A stretch of 64,000 nucleotides of DNA from Nonomuraea harbinensis. GTDB lineage: Bacteria > Actinomycetota > Actinomycetes > Streptosporangiales > Streptosporangiaceae. Below, in pieces: positions 27,035 to 35,285 of this stretch. Numbering within the stretch: the stretch's first letter is position 1; the number at the start of each line of letters is the position of its first letter. The notes under the pieces were generated by a model. It did no database searches. It was not told where the DNA came from and saw nothing but the letters and a program-made list of their open reading frames with translations. Where the stretch lies: assembly GCF_019396385.1 (NCBI RefSeq), contig NZ_JAHKRN010000012.1, forward strand, positions 62,001 through 126,000, in the 5' to 3' direction. The position numbers and the translations under genes were made by a program.

Positions 27035-27038
27035 CTAG

Positions 27039-27576
27039 TGACACGCCGCATCAGCATGCCTGCAAGCATTTCCGCAGCTCAGGCCACAGATCTGTGTGCT
27101 TTTCTCGCTACACATCTGCGGAACGCGGGACGTTCAGGGGCAGGCAATCCACGTCGACATGCATCGTGCTCTTGTCGGGGTATTTCCTCGCTCATGCTGT
27201 CGCGGAACTGCGGGCACTGTGACTGCCGACAATGCCGTCCGCGCAGGTTATCCGACTTGTGTGACTTACCGGCGGCGCGTGGCCGATCTGCCGGCAAGCG
27301 CCGTGACGTGGTCGCCAGACTGTGCGCGGCTGTCCCAACCCGGATTCGCTCGTTTCTGAGGGATCACCACAGGTTCGTTTGGCCGCGTCAAACCCTCCGG
27401 ACCGCAAGCCATCCAGGCCCGTCCGCTCGCCAATCGGATGTAGATTCGGAACGGTCAAGTCATGCTATCCGCCCATGGATGCTCGTCGGCACCTGATACG
27501 GCATAACACTGCGCGGTATTCTTGAACATTTCGAGTGCTGGCCATGCATGGCATCGCGACACAATAAGGCACGATT
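27039..27576. other. Gene-free stretch between IS5 and the LacI remnant
   Basis: About 540 bp with only short overlapping frames and no recognisable domain on either strand. Base composition is lower in GC than the flanks. It is probably debris from earlier insertions. Confidence 0.4.
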
Positions 27577-27837
27577 CAATGGCGGGACCTCGGCATCGCC
27601 ATCCCCGATCAGCTGTCAGTGGTCGGCATCCACGACGTCGACCTGATGCAATACCTGCGCCCGGCCGTCACCGCAGTCCGGATGCCCATGTACCAACTCG
27701 GCCGGGCCGGTGTCGAGGCGCTGTACGACCTGATCGCGGGGCAGCCAAGCGAAGGCGGTGTCATCACCGACCCCGAACCCGAACCCGAACTCGTGATCCG
27801 TGACTCGGCGACTGCTCTGACCCGGATCCCCGATTAG
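27577..27837 (+). pseudogene. C-terminal remnant of a LacI-family regulator
   Basis: In one frame: WRDLGIAIPDQLSVVGIHDV, RPAVTAVRMPMYQLGRAGVE and LVIRDSATAL, the last ~85 residues of the periplasmic-binding-protein-like ligand domain. The HTH and most of the sensor domain are missing. The cut lies next to the insertion-sequence block. Confidence 0.75.
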
Positions 27838-27946
27838 CTAGAGAGGGCTGGAGAGGGAGCCTGAAGAAGCGCCTCCAGTTCCAATCGGCGCCGGCCGACG
27901 GGTGTTTCAGTGCATGGGAACGGGTGGCCGTCATGGGTCACCGTAG

Positions 27947-28819
27947 ATGAGCAAGAACGACGGACCGCGGTCGAAGAGGTCGCGGACAGCCGAGAGGCGG
28001 TTGGTGCCGCTCTCGGTGTGGCTGTGTTCCGACAACGCGCCCGGAGAGCCCCAGATCAAGGGGCGTCCGCGGGTCGCCGAGTCGGTATGCGAGCGGCATC
28101 GCCAGGCCGTCGGGCGGGAGTTGGCGCGGCATCTGATCGGCGCCTGTACCCGTCCAGGTGGGGTCGTCGCGGACGTCTTCACGACGAGCGAGACGGTTCT
28201 CGTCGCGGCGGCGGAGATGGAGCGACTGGGCATCGCGTGTGTTCCGCGTCTGCCGGTCGCGCAGCATCTCGCTGGTCGGCTGCGGCAGGATCTCGCGGCG
28301 GGTCAGCGGGCTGCGGTGCGGTTGCGTCCGCACGGGCCGGATGAGCTTCGGGAAGCGCTGCTCGGCTTCGAAGGTCGGGTTGAGCTGCTGATCGCGGCTC
28401 TGCCCCCGTACCCGGAGTTCGGCTGGCCGACCGGTGCTACGACGGGACGCTCCTGTCCCGCGTGCCGGGCGGAGCAGCCGACGCTCGGCGTGCTGCAACT
28501 GGGCCGGTTCCTGGAGGATGCGCGGCATGTCCTCGCGCCGGATGGCCACCTGGCAGTGATCACAACGGCTCGGTATGAGCAGGGCAGGCTGGTGGATCAG
28601 GCACCGGGGATCATCCAGCGCGCGGCCCAGGCCGGGCTCACCTACCTTCAGCACGTCATCGCGTTGCGAGTCCCGGTCGAAGGCGATGCGCTCGTCGTGC
28701 AGCCAGGGCCGGCGGAGCTGGCGCAGCTTCGCCGTGCTCAGTCCGCAGAGCTGCCGCCCGTGGTGTCGGTGCACGCGGACGTGTGCCTGTTCACCCGCGC
28801 CGTCGGAGGTGCTCGGTGA
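27947..28819 (+). CDS. Methyltransferase-like protein, first gene of the recombinase operon
   Basis: 290 residues from ATG 27947 (weak ribosome site). The middle resembles a SAM-dependent DNA methylase: GGVVADVFTTSETVLVAAAE in the position of motif I, LLIAALPPYPEFG in the position of the catalytic (D/N/S)PPY motif IV, and VLAPDGHLAVITTA near motif VI. The SAM motif lacks the usual G-x-G and PPY is preceded by Leu, so catalysis is doubtful. A CPACR pair is present. The gene overlaps the next, a better-preserved methyltransferase, by GTGA. A partner or specificity subunit is a reasonable inference. Confidence 0.55.
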   Translation: MSKNDGPRSKRSRTAERRLVPLSVWLCSDNAPGEPQIKGRPRVAESVCERHRQAVGRELARHLIGACTRPGGVVADVFTTSETVLVAAAEMERLGIACVPRLPVAQHLAGRLRQDLAAGQRAAVRLRPHGPDELREALLGFEGRVELLIAALPPYPEFGWPTGATTGRSCPACRAEQPTLGVLQLGRFLEDARHVLAPDGHLAVITTARYEQGRLVDQAPGIIQRAAQAGLTYLQHVIALRVPVEGDALVVQPGPAELAQLRRAQSAELPPVVSVHADVCLFTRAVGGAR

Positions 28820-29670
28820 ACGAGAACGCTCTGTCGTCGGTGCTGACCACGGGCCAGCTGCAGTCGCGGGTTCAGCGGCGCGGCCGGTATGTGGCGGAGT
28901 CGATGAGGCATCCGGGCAAGATGCTCCCGTCGATCGCGGCCCAGGTGATCTACGCGTTCACCGAGCCGGGTGAGCTGGTGGTCGATCCGATGTGCGGGAT
29001 CGGGACCACCCTGGTGGAGGCCGTGCATCTGGGGCGGGATGCCGTCGGAATGGAGTACGAAGCGGACTTCGCCGGTCTCACCGCGGCGAACGTCCAGCAC
29101 GCCCGCTCTCAGGGAGCGTCGGGGAGTGCCCGGGTGACCTGTGGAGACGCGAGGAACATCGCGACCGTCTTCACCAGCCTGCGGGGCGAGGCTGCGCTGG
29201 TGCTGACCTCTCCGCCGTACGGGGCGCATACGCATGGGCATGTCCGCTCTGGCAGCCGGGACGGTGGTGGGCCGGTCGAGAAGTGGAACCACCGCTACTC
29301 CACCGACAAGGGCAACCTCGCTCACCGGCGATTGCCCGAGCTGATGGAGGGCTTCGGACAGATCCTCGAAGGATGCGGCGAACTGCTGCGGCCAGGTGGT
29401 GTGGTCGCGATCACCGTTCGGCCGATCCGCGTCGATGGGCAACTCGTCGACCTCCCCGGCCAGGTCATGGCGACGGCTGAGGAGGCCGGGCTGGTGCTCA
29501 CCCACCGTCTGGTGGCGTTGCTGTGCGGGCTACGCGATGGCGGGCTGGTGAACCGGGCGTCGTTCTTCCAGATGTTGGAAGCCTGGCGGAGCCAAGAGAA
29601 AGGGCTGGCGGTGTGCGCCGCGGCCCACGAGGACCTGCTCATTCTGCGCAAACGAGGCGGTGAGGCTTGA
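28816..29670 (+). CDS. DNA methyltransferase (N4/N6 class)
   Basis: 284 residues from GTG 28816, overlapping the previous stop (GTGA). SAM-binding motif I is VVDPMCGIGTTLVEAVHLGR, motif IV is LTSPPYGAHTHG, and GELLRPGGVVAITVRP follows. SPPY points to an amino-methylase of the cytosine-N4/adenine-N6 type. No restriction enzyme gene is adjacent, so it is an orphan methylase on the recombinase island and could protect or mark the element's DNA. Recognition sequence unknown. Confidence 0.8.
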   Translation: MNENALSSVLTTGQLQSRVQRRGRYVAESMRHPGKMLPSIAAQVIYAFTEPGELVVDPMCGIGTTLVEAVHLGRDAVGMEYEADFAGLTAANVQHARSQGASGSARVTCGDARNIATVFTSLRGEAALVLTSPPYGAHTHGHVRSGSRDGGGPVEKWNHRYSTDKGNLAHRRLPELMEGFGQILEGCGELLRPGGVVAITVRPIRVDGQLVDLPGQVMATAEEAGLVLTHRLVALLCGLRDGGLVNRASFFQMLEAWRSQEKGLAVCAAAHEDLLILRKRGGEA

Positions 29671-29900
29671 TGGCCACATCCTCTCCCTGTACGACGCGAG
29701 GGCTGGGCTGCTCCTCGTTTTCCACAGGCTGTGCACGACCGTGTGCGGCCCGACAGGCAGGAGACCGTGTCCAGACCATGATTGACATCGGTCATCGAGG
29801 CGAGCGCTCATGGAGGACCGCCGGGGGCGGGCGGGCCCGTTGGGTCCGGACCGGGCGGCGGTGGGCGCGGGGACCCGTTCCAAGCGGGAGCGAGTCGTGA
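29670..29900 (+). CDS. Small Cys-containing ORF in the recombinase operon
   Basis: 76 residues. The ATG at 29670 shares one base with the methyltransferase stop (TGATG), and its own stop overlaps the next start by GTGA. The N-terminus CTTRGLGCSSFSTGCARPC has four Cys; the rest is Arg/Gly-rich. No family recognised. The precise coupling at both ends is the only argument that it is translated. Confidence 0.4.
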   Translation: MATSSPCTTRGLGCSSFSTGCARPCAARQAGDRVQTMIDIGHRGERSWRTAGGGRARWVRTGRRWARGPVPSGSES

Positions 29901-30046
29901 GCGGCGCAGAAACCAAGCTGCGGCTGGTCGCGCCGGGCAAGGAGGTGAGGCTCACTCCCGGCGCGGCCGGTGTGCTGCTGCGGATCCTGCTCAAAGCCGT
30001 CGCCCGCGCCAAGCAGCCACAGACCGCGAAGGAGCGACAGAGATGA
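29897..30046 (+). CDS. 49-residue ORF coupled to the serine recombinase
   Basis: Starts at GTG 29897 and ends ATGA-overlapped with the recombinase start. The sequence LRLVAPGKEVRLTPGAAGVL then LLRILLKAVARA looks like one short basic amphipathic helix with a polar N-terminus. The position suggests an accessory factor (for example a directionality or DNA-binding protein), but nothing in the sequence proves this. A longer start at ATG 29810 is possible. Confidence 0.45.
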   Translation: MSGAETKLRLVAPGKEVRLTPGAAGVLLRILLKAVARAKQPQTAKERQR

Positions 30047-31701
30047 CGATCAGGTTCGGCTTCTACGGCCGGGTGTCGACCGAGGACAACCAGGACCCGG
30101 AGGCCTCACGGGCCTGGCAGTTGCACCGCGCGCGGGCGCTGATCGAGTCGCGGGGCGGGGAGGTCGTCGCGGAGTTCTTCGACGTCGACAAATCCCGCTC
30201 GATCCCCTGGCAGCTCCGGCCGCACGCGGCGGCGCTGATCGAGGAGCTGAAGGACCCGCGGCGGGACTTCGACGCGGTGGTGATCGGGGAGCCGCAACGG
30301 GCCTTCTACGGCAACCAGTACAGCCTGACGTTCCCGTTGTTCGAGCACTTCGGCGTGCCGTTGTGGGTGCCCGAGGTCGGCGGGCCGATCGATCCGGCCA
30401 ACGAGGCCCACGACATGATCATGGGCGTGTTCGGCGGGCTGTCGAAAGGCGAGCGGAACCGCATCAAGATCCGGGTACGTGCTGCCATGGCGGCGATCAC
30501 CGCGACCGAGGGAAGGTTTCTCGGCGGGCGTCCCCCGTACGGCTACAGCCTTCAAGACGCCGGTCCGCACCCGAACCCCGGTAAGGCGGCTGATGGGCGG
30601 AGGCTGCGGCGGCTGGTGGCCGACCCGGTCACCTCACGGGTGGTGCGGTGGATCTACAGCGAGTTCCTCAAGGGGCGGGGCTACCTGGACATCGCCGAGG
30701 ACCTGACGCTGCAGGGCATTCTGTCGCCGTCGGCCAGTGACCCTGAGCGGAACAAGCACCGCGATCAGCGGGCGTGGTCGAAGTACGCCGTCCGGGTCAT
30801 CCTCACCAACCCGCGCTACACCGGCCACCAGGTGTGGAACAAGCAGCGCAAGGACGAGATCCTCCTGGACGTGGAGAACGTCGCGCTGGGCACGACGACC
30901 AAGCAGCGATGGAACACCAAGGACCAGTGGATCTGGTCGGAACATCCCGTTCACGACGCGATCGTGAGCGTCGACGAGTATCAGCGGGTCCAGGAGATCC
31001 TCTCGAAGCGCGCGCACGGCCAGTTCAGCCAGCGTCCGCACCCCACCCGGCGTCCGTACGCCTTCCGGGGGGTGCTGTTCTGCGGGTACTGCGAGCGCCG
31101 GATGCAGGGCAACTGGAACAACCATCAGGCGTATTACCGGTGCCGCTTCCCTGCTCAGTACGCCATCGTCAACGAGCTCGACCATCCCAAGGTCGTCTAT
31201 CTGCGGGAGTCGGAGATCCTTGATGAGGTCGATGGCTGGCTGGGAACCGAGTTCGGACCGGACAGACTGGAGCACACGATCGCGGCCATGGCCGAGCAGG
31301 TGATCGACCCGAACGAAGCGGCCCTGATGGACTTGCGGAAACGGCTGTCGAAGTGTGACCGCAAGCTCATCCAGTACCGCTCCGCCCTCGACGCCGGAGG
31401 CGACCCCATCGAGATCTCTTCGTGGATCAACGAGACGAAGAGCGAACGCGCCCACCTGGAGGGGGAGCTGAAAGCCGTTCCGGCCGCGCAGCGCATCAGC
31501 GTCGCCGAGATCAGGTCGATGATCAAGGAGGTCGGGGACGTGGTACGGCTGGTCGGTGAGGCGGACCCGGACGACAAGGCCGACCTCTACACCCAGCTCG
31601 GGCTGAAGCTCACGTACTACCCAGAAAAGCAATATGTGGAGGCCCGGATCAATCCGGAACCCCCACATGTGCGAGCGGTGTGTGTCCGAGGGGGGACTTG
31701 A
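30043..31701 (+). CDS. Large serine recombinase (site-specific integrase/resolvase family)
   Basis: 552 residues from ATG 30043. Resolvase catalytic domain (about 1-150) with FGFYGRVSTEDNQDP (nucleophile Ser12, Arg10) and LSKGERNRIKIRVRAAM; recombinase domain (about 170-290) with GGRPPYGY; zinc ribbon (about 340-400) with FCGYCERRMQGNW; then a coiled-coil region with DLRKRLSKCDRKLIQYRSAL. Complete in length. It is the last gene of a five-gene overlapping operon, and its stop codon lies inside tRNA-Leu, which suggests it integrated there. It is likely the mobility enzyme of the 27.9-31.7 kb island. Confidence 0.9.
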   Translation: MTIRFGFYGRVSTEDNQDPEASRAWQLHRARALIESRGGEVVAEFFDVDKSRSIPWQLRPHAAALIEELKDPRRDFDAVVIGEPQRAFYGNQYSLTFPLFEHFGVPLWVPEVGGPIDPANEAHDMIMGVFGGLSKGERNRIKIRVRAAMAAITATEGRFLGGRPPYGYSLQDAGPHPNPGKAADGRRLRRLVADPVTSRVVRWIYSEFLKGRGYLDIAEDLTLQGILSPSASDPERNKHRDQRAWSKYAVRVILTNPRYTGHQVWNKQRKDEILLDVENVALGTTTKQRWNTKDQWIWSEHPVHDAIVSVDEYQRVQEILSKRAHGQFSQRPHPTRRPYAFRGVLFCGYCERRMQGNWNNHQAYYRCRFPAQYAIVNELDHPKVVYLRESEILDEVDGWLGTEFGPDRLEHTIAAMAEQVIDPNEAALMDLRKRLSKCDRKLIQYRSALDAGGDPIEISSWINETKSERAHLEGELKAVPAAQRISVAEIRSMIKEVGDVVRLVGEADPDDKADLYTQLGLKLTYYPEKQYVEARINPEPPHVRAVCVRGGT

Positions 31702-31766
31702 ACCCCCATGCCCCGCAAAGGGCACTAGCACCTCAAGCTAGCGCGTCTGCCTATTCCGCCACCCGG
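31681..31766 (-). tRNA. tRNA-Leu (anticodon GAG)
   Basis: The acceptor pairs GTCCGGG with CTCGGAC. The anticodon stem-loop is CTAGC-TTGAGGT-GCTAG (anticodon GAG). There is a long variable arm with a short stem (class II, as expected for Leu), a T-arm around GGTTCAAGTC and discriminator A; no CCA is encoded. The 3' end overlaps the last 21 bases of the serine recombinase gene on the other strand. Confidence 0.95.
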
Positions 31767-31974
31767 ACGTGGTGCCTGCACGCGAGACCGTCATCCCGCG
31801 TCGGCTCCGTAAGGTTAGCAAACCTTTCGGGGTGCGTCATACCAGCTATGGGGAGAGACGCCATGCGTGACGCACAGGTCGCCGGGAGCAGGCCGTGTCA
31901 TGGGGCGCGAGGGTGGTTCGCGGGGGTTTGGGCGGGCGGGCTTGACCAGTTGCTGGATCTCCGGTGAAAAGCGC

Positions 31975-32002
31975 TTGCGACAACCTTGAGTAGTGCTACG
32001 GT
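31975..32002 (+). promoter_or_regulatory. Probable promoter of the 32067 gene
   Basis: TTGCGA (31975-31980), 16 bases, TACGGT (31997-32002), close to the actinobacterial housekeeping consensus. The predicted start site lies ~55 bases before the GTG start. The rest of 31767-32024 has no gene. Confidence 0.5.
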
Positions 32003-32066
32003 TACGGACCGTTGAGGGGTTGTCATGCGACCGGCCCTTGCGCCGGTCGTCCTTTCGGGAGGTCAC

Positions 32067-32624
32067 GTGGCACGCATGACCGCACAGCGGCAGAGGGAGC
32101 GGTCCCTCGCTGTGCGGAGCGTGCCCACCGGCGCCCGCCGGGTTGACCGGATGGCGCGGTTCGCGGCCGTCGCTCGTCGGGTCCTGGTGCGTGCGGTTGC
32201 AGTCGGCGGTCTTGTGGCCGCCGGCTGGCTGCTCGCCGTGGTCTTCCAGATGCTCACCGCCGCTCCCGCGGCCGCGGATTCCATCGCGGCGACAGGGACG
32301 GCGATAGGAGCGGCGTCAGGAAACGGCTCATCCCTCGCGGTCGTGGCGTCCGACGACGCCGAGGCCATGGCGGGGCTGACGGTCGACGGGCTCACCAGCC
32401 AGTCGGACCACGGTCTGCCGTCGCCCGGCCCCACCGGCCAGATTCTCGACACCGACGGTCTGGTGCCCACCGGCGGTGGCAACGGCCCGTTCGGGCCGAG
32501 CATGGGGGATGTCACACGGTACGGGTTCGACCCGCGGCTCGATGTGAGGCGCGTCGTTCCCGCTTACGTGCGACCCCCTGTCGTCCGCGCAGCGGCGGAC
32601 GACCCTTCTTTCTCACCTGACTAA
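32067..32624 (+). CDS. Secreted or membrane-anchored hypothetical protein
   Basis: 185 residues from GTG 32067 (GGGAGG four bases upstream; ATG 32076 and ATG 32025 are alternatives). A basic N-terminus is followed by a hydrophobic stretch VGGLVAAGWLLAVVFQMLTA and an Ala-rich AAPAAADS that looks like a signal peptidase site. The mature part is Gly/Ser/Asp-rich and of low complexity (GGNGPFGPSMGDVTRYGFDP). No known domain. It precedes the chaplin gene on the same strand with a 191-bp gap, so a surface-coat role is possible but unproven. Confidence 0.6.
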   Translation: MARMTAQRQRERSLAVRSVPTGARRVDRMARFAAVARRVLVRAVAVGGLVAAGWLLAVVFQMLTAAPAAADSIAATGTAIGAASGNGSSLAVVASDDAEAMAGLTVDGLTSQSDHGLPSPGPTGQILDTDGLVPTGGGNGPFGPSMGDVTRYGFDPRLDVRRVVPAYVRPPVVRAAADDPSFSPD

Positions 32625-32815
32625 TCCCCGCCACAAGGTTCCGGCCCTTTCCGGCCGGCGGCGGAGCGTGGCCGAGTTCCCCTCCGTCAGCGGGTGACAT
32701 GTCGATCACTTCAGCAGGTTCGCGCTCCCCGGGGTTTCCGCTGTGCTCTCGCATGGCTCCGGGCCGGCCGCGGGCTGTCAGGTAATTCCCCCCAAACATC
32801 AGTAGGAGCATTCTC

Positions 32816-34747
32816 ATGCGTACATGGGCGAAGGCTTCCACCCCCGCGGCGCTGCTCGCCGTGGCGGTCCTGTCGTTCGGCGGCGGCACGGCTTCGGCCG
32901 ACACCGACGGCGACCACTCCATCGGCGGCGGCAACCAGGTCAACCTGCCGGTCTCGCTGCCGATCGACATCAGCGGCAACGCCGTCGGCGTGGCCGGCGA
33001 CTCCACCGCCACCTCGGCGGGCGGCGCGTCGGTCGTCGACCAGGGCAGGGGCGGCATCTCCGACCGGACCTCCGGCGAGTCGAGCGTGCTCGGCGGCAAC
33101 CAGATCAACGCGCCGATCAGCGCGCCGGTCAACGCCTGCGGCAACGCGGTTTCGCTGTTCGGCAACTCCGACGCCGGGTGCAAGGGCGGCGCGACCGTGC
33201 GCAAGTCCGGCAAGGGCGGCGCGGGCGGCAACCGCACCTCCGGTGACCGCAGCATCATCGGCGGCAACCAGATCAACGCGCCGATCTCGGCCCCGATCAA
33301 CGCCTGCGGCAACGCCGTGGCGATCTTCGGGGACGCGGCCGCGGGCTGCCAGGGCGGGGCCTCGGTGCGCAACACCGGTACGGGAGCGGGCGGCAACACC
33401 ACGTCGGGCCGCGGCTCGGTGCTCGGCGGCAACCAGGTGATCGCGCCGATCAGCGCGCCGGTCAACATCTGCGGCAACTCGGTGGCCGCGTTCGGCGACG
33501 CGTTCGCCGGGTGCCGGGGCGGCGCGTCCGTCACCAACGACGGCGGCCGCCGCCACCAGAGCCACGGCTATCAGCGCGGCTCCACCGGCAACGACACCGA
33601 CGGCCGGTTCGGCGCGGGCAGCGGCAACCAGGTCGTGGCCCCGATCAACCTGCCGATCACCGCCTGCGGCACCTCGGTCGGCAACGCGACCTCCGGGTGC
33701 AAGGGCGGGGCGAGCGTCCACAACAAGGGAGGCAGCTCCGGCGCCGGCGGCAACAGGACGTCCGGCCGGTCGGGCGTGCTCTCCGGCAACCAGATCGTGG
33801 CCCCGATCACCGCCCCGGTCAACGTCTGCGGCAACGCGGTCGCCGTGGCGGGTGACGCGTTCGCCGGGTGCGTCGGCGGCGTCTCGGTGAAGAACGGCGG
33901 CAAGGGCGCGGGCGGCAACAGGACGTCCGGCCGGTCCGGCGTGCTCTCCGGCAACCAGATCGTGGCCCCGATCACCGCCCCCATCAACGCCTGCGGCAAC
34001 GCCGTGGCGGCGCTCGGCAAGTCCGAGGCTCACTGCAAGGGCGGGGCGAGCGTGCACAAGAGCGGCGGCTCCGGCGCGGGCGGCAACAGGACGTCCGGCC
34101 GTTCGGGCGTGCTCGCCGGCAACCAGCTGGTCGCGCCGATCACCGCCCCGGTCAACGTCTGCGGCAACGCCGTGGCCGTCCTGGGCGACGCCGCCGCCGG
34201 GTGCCTCGGCGGCGCCCACGTGGGCCGCCCCGGCCCCGGCAAGGGCTACCGCCACAACACCCCGCTGGCCGGCAAGGCGCACCAGAGCGGCGGCGGCATG
34301 GTCCCCGCCCTGCCCGTGCTGCCCGCGCTGAGCGGCGCGCAGGGTCTCGGCAACGCCTCCCAGCAGATGAGCGGCGGCGGCCTGCCGGTCGTCGGCGACG
34401 TCGTCGGCCAGCTCGGCCTGCCGCAGGTGCCGGGCATGCCCGGCCTGCCGTCGACCCCGGCCACGCCCGCCAAGTCGGCCAAGCCTGCCAAGCCGTCCAA
34501 GAAGCACACCGCGGGCTCCGCGAACCCGGCCACCGAGCTGGTCGCCGCCACCCCGGTCGGCGGCACGGTCAAGTCGCTCACCCGCGGCCTGCCCGCCGGC
34601 GACCTGGGGCTGATGAGCGCCGCCCAGCCCGCGGGCGTCACCGGGATGTCCGCCGCCTCGCTGCTGGCCCTGGCGCTGGGCGGGCTGTTCGCGGTGACGG
34701 CGACCCTGTTCGCGGCCACCCGCCGGTTCCGTCCCACCAGCAAGTGA
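32816..34747 (+). CDS. Long chaplin-family protein with eight chaplin-like repeats
   Basis: 643 residues: a signal peptide (to about residue 28, ending ASAD), then eight repeats of ~50-65 residues. Each is built on GGNQINAPISAPVNACGNAV followed by a second Cys (AGCKGGASV). This is the chaplin core GN-(I/V)-(A/V)P-(N)-CGN-V. Repeat 1 (about 35-75) lacks the first Cys, and repeats 2-8 keep a Cys pair. A Pro-rich linker and a C-terminal hydrophobic helix with FAATRRFRPTSK follow, but no LPXTG/LAXTG sortase signal is seen. Chaplins form amyloid-like, water-repellent coats on aerial hyphae; the known long forms carry two domains. Confidence 0.85.
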   Translation: MRTWAKASTPAALLAVAVLSFGGGTASADTDGDHSIGGGNQVNLPVSLPIDISGNAVGVAGDSTATSAGGASVVDQGRGGISDRTSGESSVLGGNQINAPISAPVNACGNAVSLFGNSDAGCKGGATVRKSGKGGAGGNRTSGDRSIIGGNQINAPISAPINACGNAVAIFGDAAAGCQGGASVRNTGTGAGGNTTSGRGSVLGGNQVIAPISAPVNICGNSVAAFGDAFAGCRGGASVTNDGGRRHQSHGYQRGSTGNDTDGRFGAGSGNQVVAPINLPITACGTSVGNATSGCKGGASVHNKGGSSGAGGNRTSGRSGVLSGNQIVAPITAPVNVCGNAVAVAGDAFAGCVGGVSVKNGGKGAGGNRTSGRSGVLSGNQIVAPITAPINACGNAVAALGKSEAHCKGGASVHKSGGSGAGGNRTSGRSGVLAGNQLVAPITAPVNVCGNAVAVLGDAAAGCLGGAHVGRPGPGKGYRHNTPLAGKAHQSGGGMVPALPVLPALSGAQGLGNASQQMSGGGLPVVGDVVGQLGLPQVPGMPGLPSTPATPAKSAKPAKPSKKHTAGSANPATELVAATPVGGTVKSLTRGLPAGDLGLMSAAQPAGVTGMSAASLLALALGGLFAVTATLFAATRRFRPTSK

Positions 34748-34804
34748 CACCCGCTGAGCGACCCGCGCCTCGGATAGCTCATAGGTAGGTGTCCGCATAC
34801 GGCC

Positions 34805-34833
34805 GCTGCCCCTGGAAGCCGTCCAGGGGCAGC
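34805..34833. terminator. Strong hairpin after the chaplin gene
   Basis: A perfect 12-bp stem GCTGCCCCTGGA/TCCAGGGGCAGC with a 5-base loop. It lies between the convergent chaplin and DUF5703 genes and can act on both strands. Confidence 0.65.
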
Positions 34834-34845
34834 GCGCGCTGAACG

Positions 34846-34884
34846 CTTTGCCCGTTCCGGGGGCGCGGCCCGGGACGGGCAAAG
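34846..34884. terminator. Second hairpin, bidirectional terminator
   Basis: 15-bp arms CTTTGCCCGTTCCGG/CCGGGACGGGCAAAG with one G-T pair, 14 bases before the DUF5703 stop. It probably terminates DUF5703 on the minus strand. Confidence 0.6.
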
Positions 34885-34898
34885 CCATGCCCGGGTGT

Positions 34899-35096
34899 TC
34901 AGCCTGGGCGTGCGAGGGTGCTGCGCACCCGTACGATCTTGCGCCGGAGGCGTACGTGCCTGCTGCCGTCCGCGTGCTTGCGCACTCGGGCGAGTTCCCA
35001 CTTGCCGTACTCTGCATGCTCGGTCAGCAGCTGACGTGCGGCTTCTCGGGAGAGGTCGCGCGGGATGAAGAGATCCATGTAGGAGTAGTCGAGCAC
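34899..35096 (-). CDS. DUF5703 family protein
   Basis: 65 residues from GTG 35096. The whole length matches the DUF5703 pattern: REAARQLLTEHAEYGKWELA then HVRLRRKIVRVRSTLA. It is a small basic protein of unknown function, common in actinobacteria. Divergent from topA with a 189-bp promoter gap. Confidence 0.8.
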   Translation of the reverse strand: MLDYSYMDLFIPRDLSREAARQLLTEHAEYGKWELARVRKHADGSRHVRLRRKIVRVRSTLARPG

Positions 35097-35285
35097 AACG
35101 ATTAGTCTCCAGGGTGAGTCAGGGCGCCATGCCGCTCGATGGGCCTATTCTGCGTGCTCGTGGATGGACCCGGAAGCCAGTGGGTAGCCCGGGGGAAGGA
35201 AATTTCCGAGCGAGGGGTTACCTTTCAGATCTATGCCGGACGTCCGGCAGGGGGACTGCAAGCGAACAGCGAGGTAGGAAGCAGC

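Noticed and set aside
33060..34230. CRISPR-like repeat array
   Set aside because: The repeats are in-frame protein repeats of the chaplin gene with variable spacing and no Cas genes nearby.
32711..35017. 768-codon open frame antisense to the chaplin gene
   Set aside because: Only mirrors the chaplin repeats; the signal peptide and Cys-pair pattern are on the plus strand.
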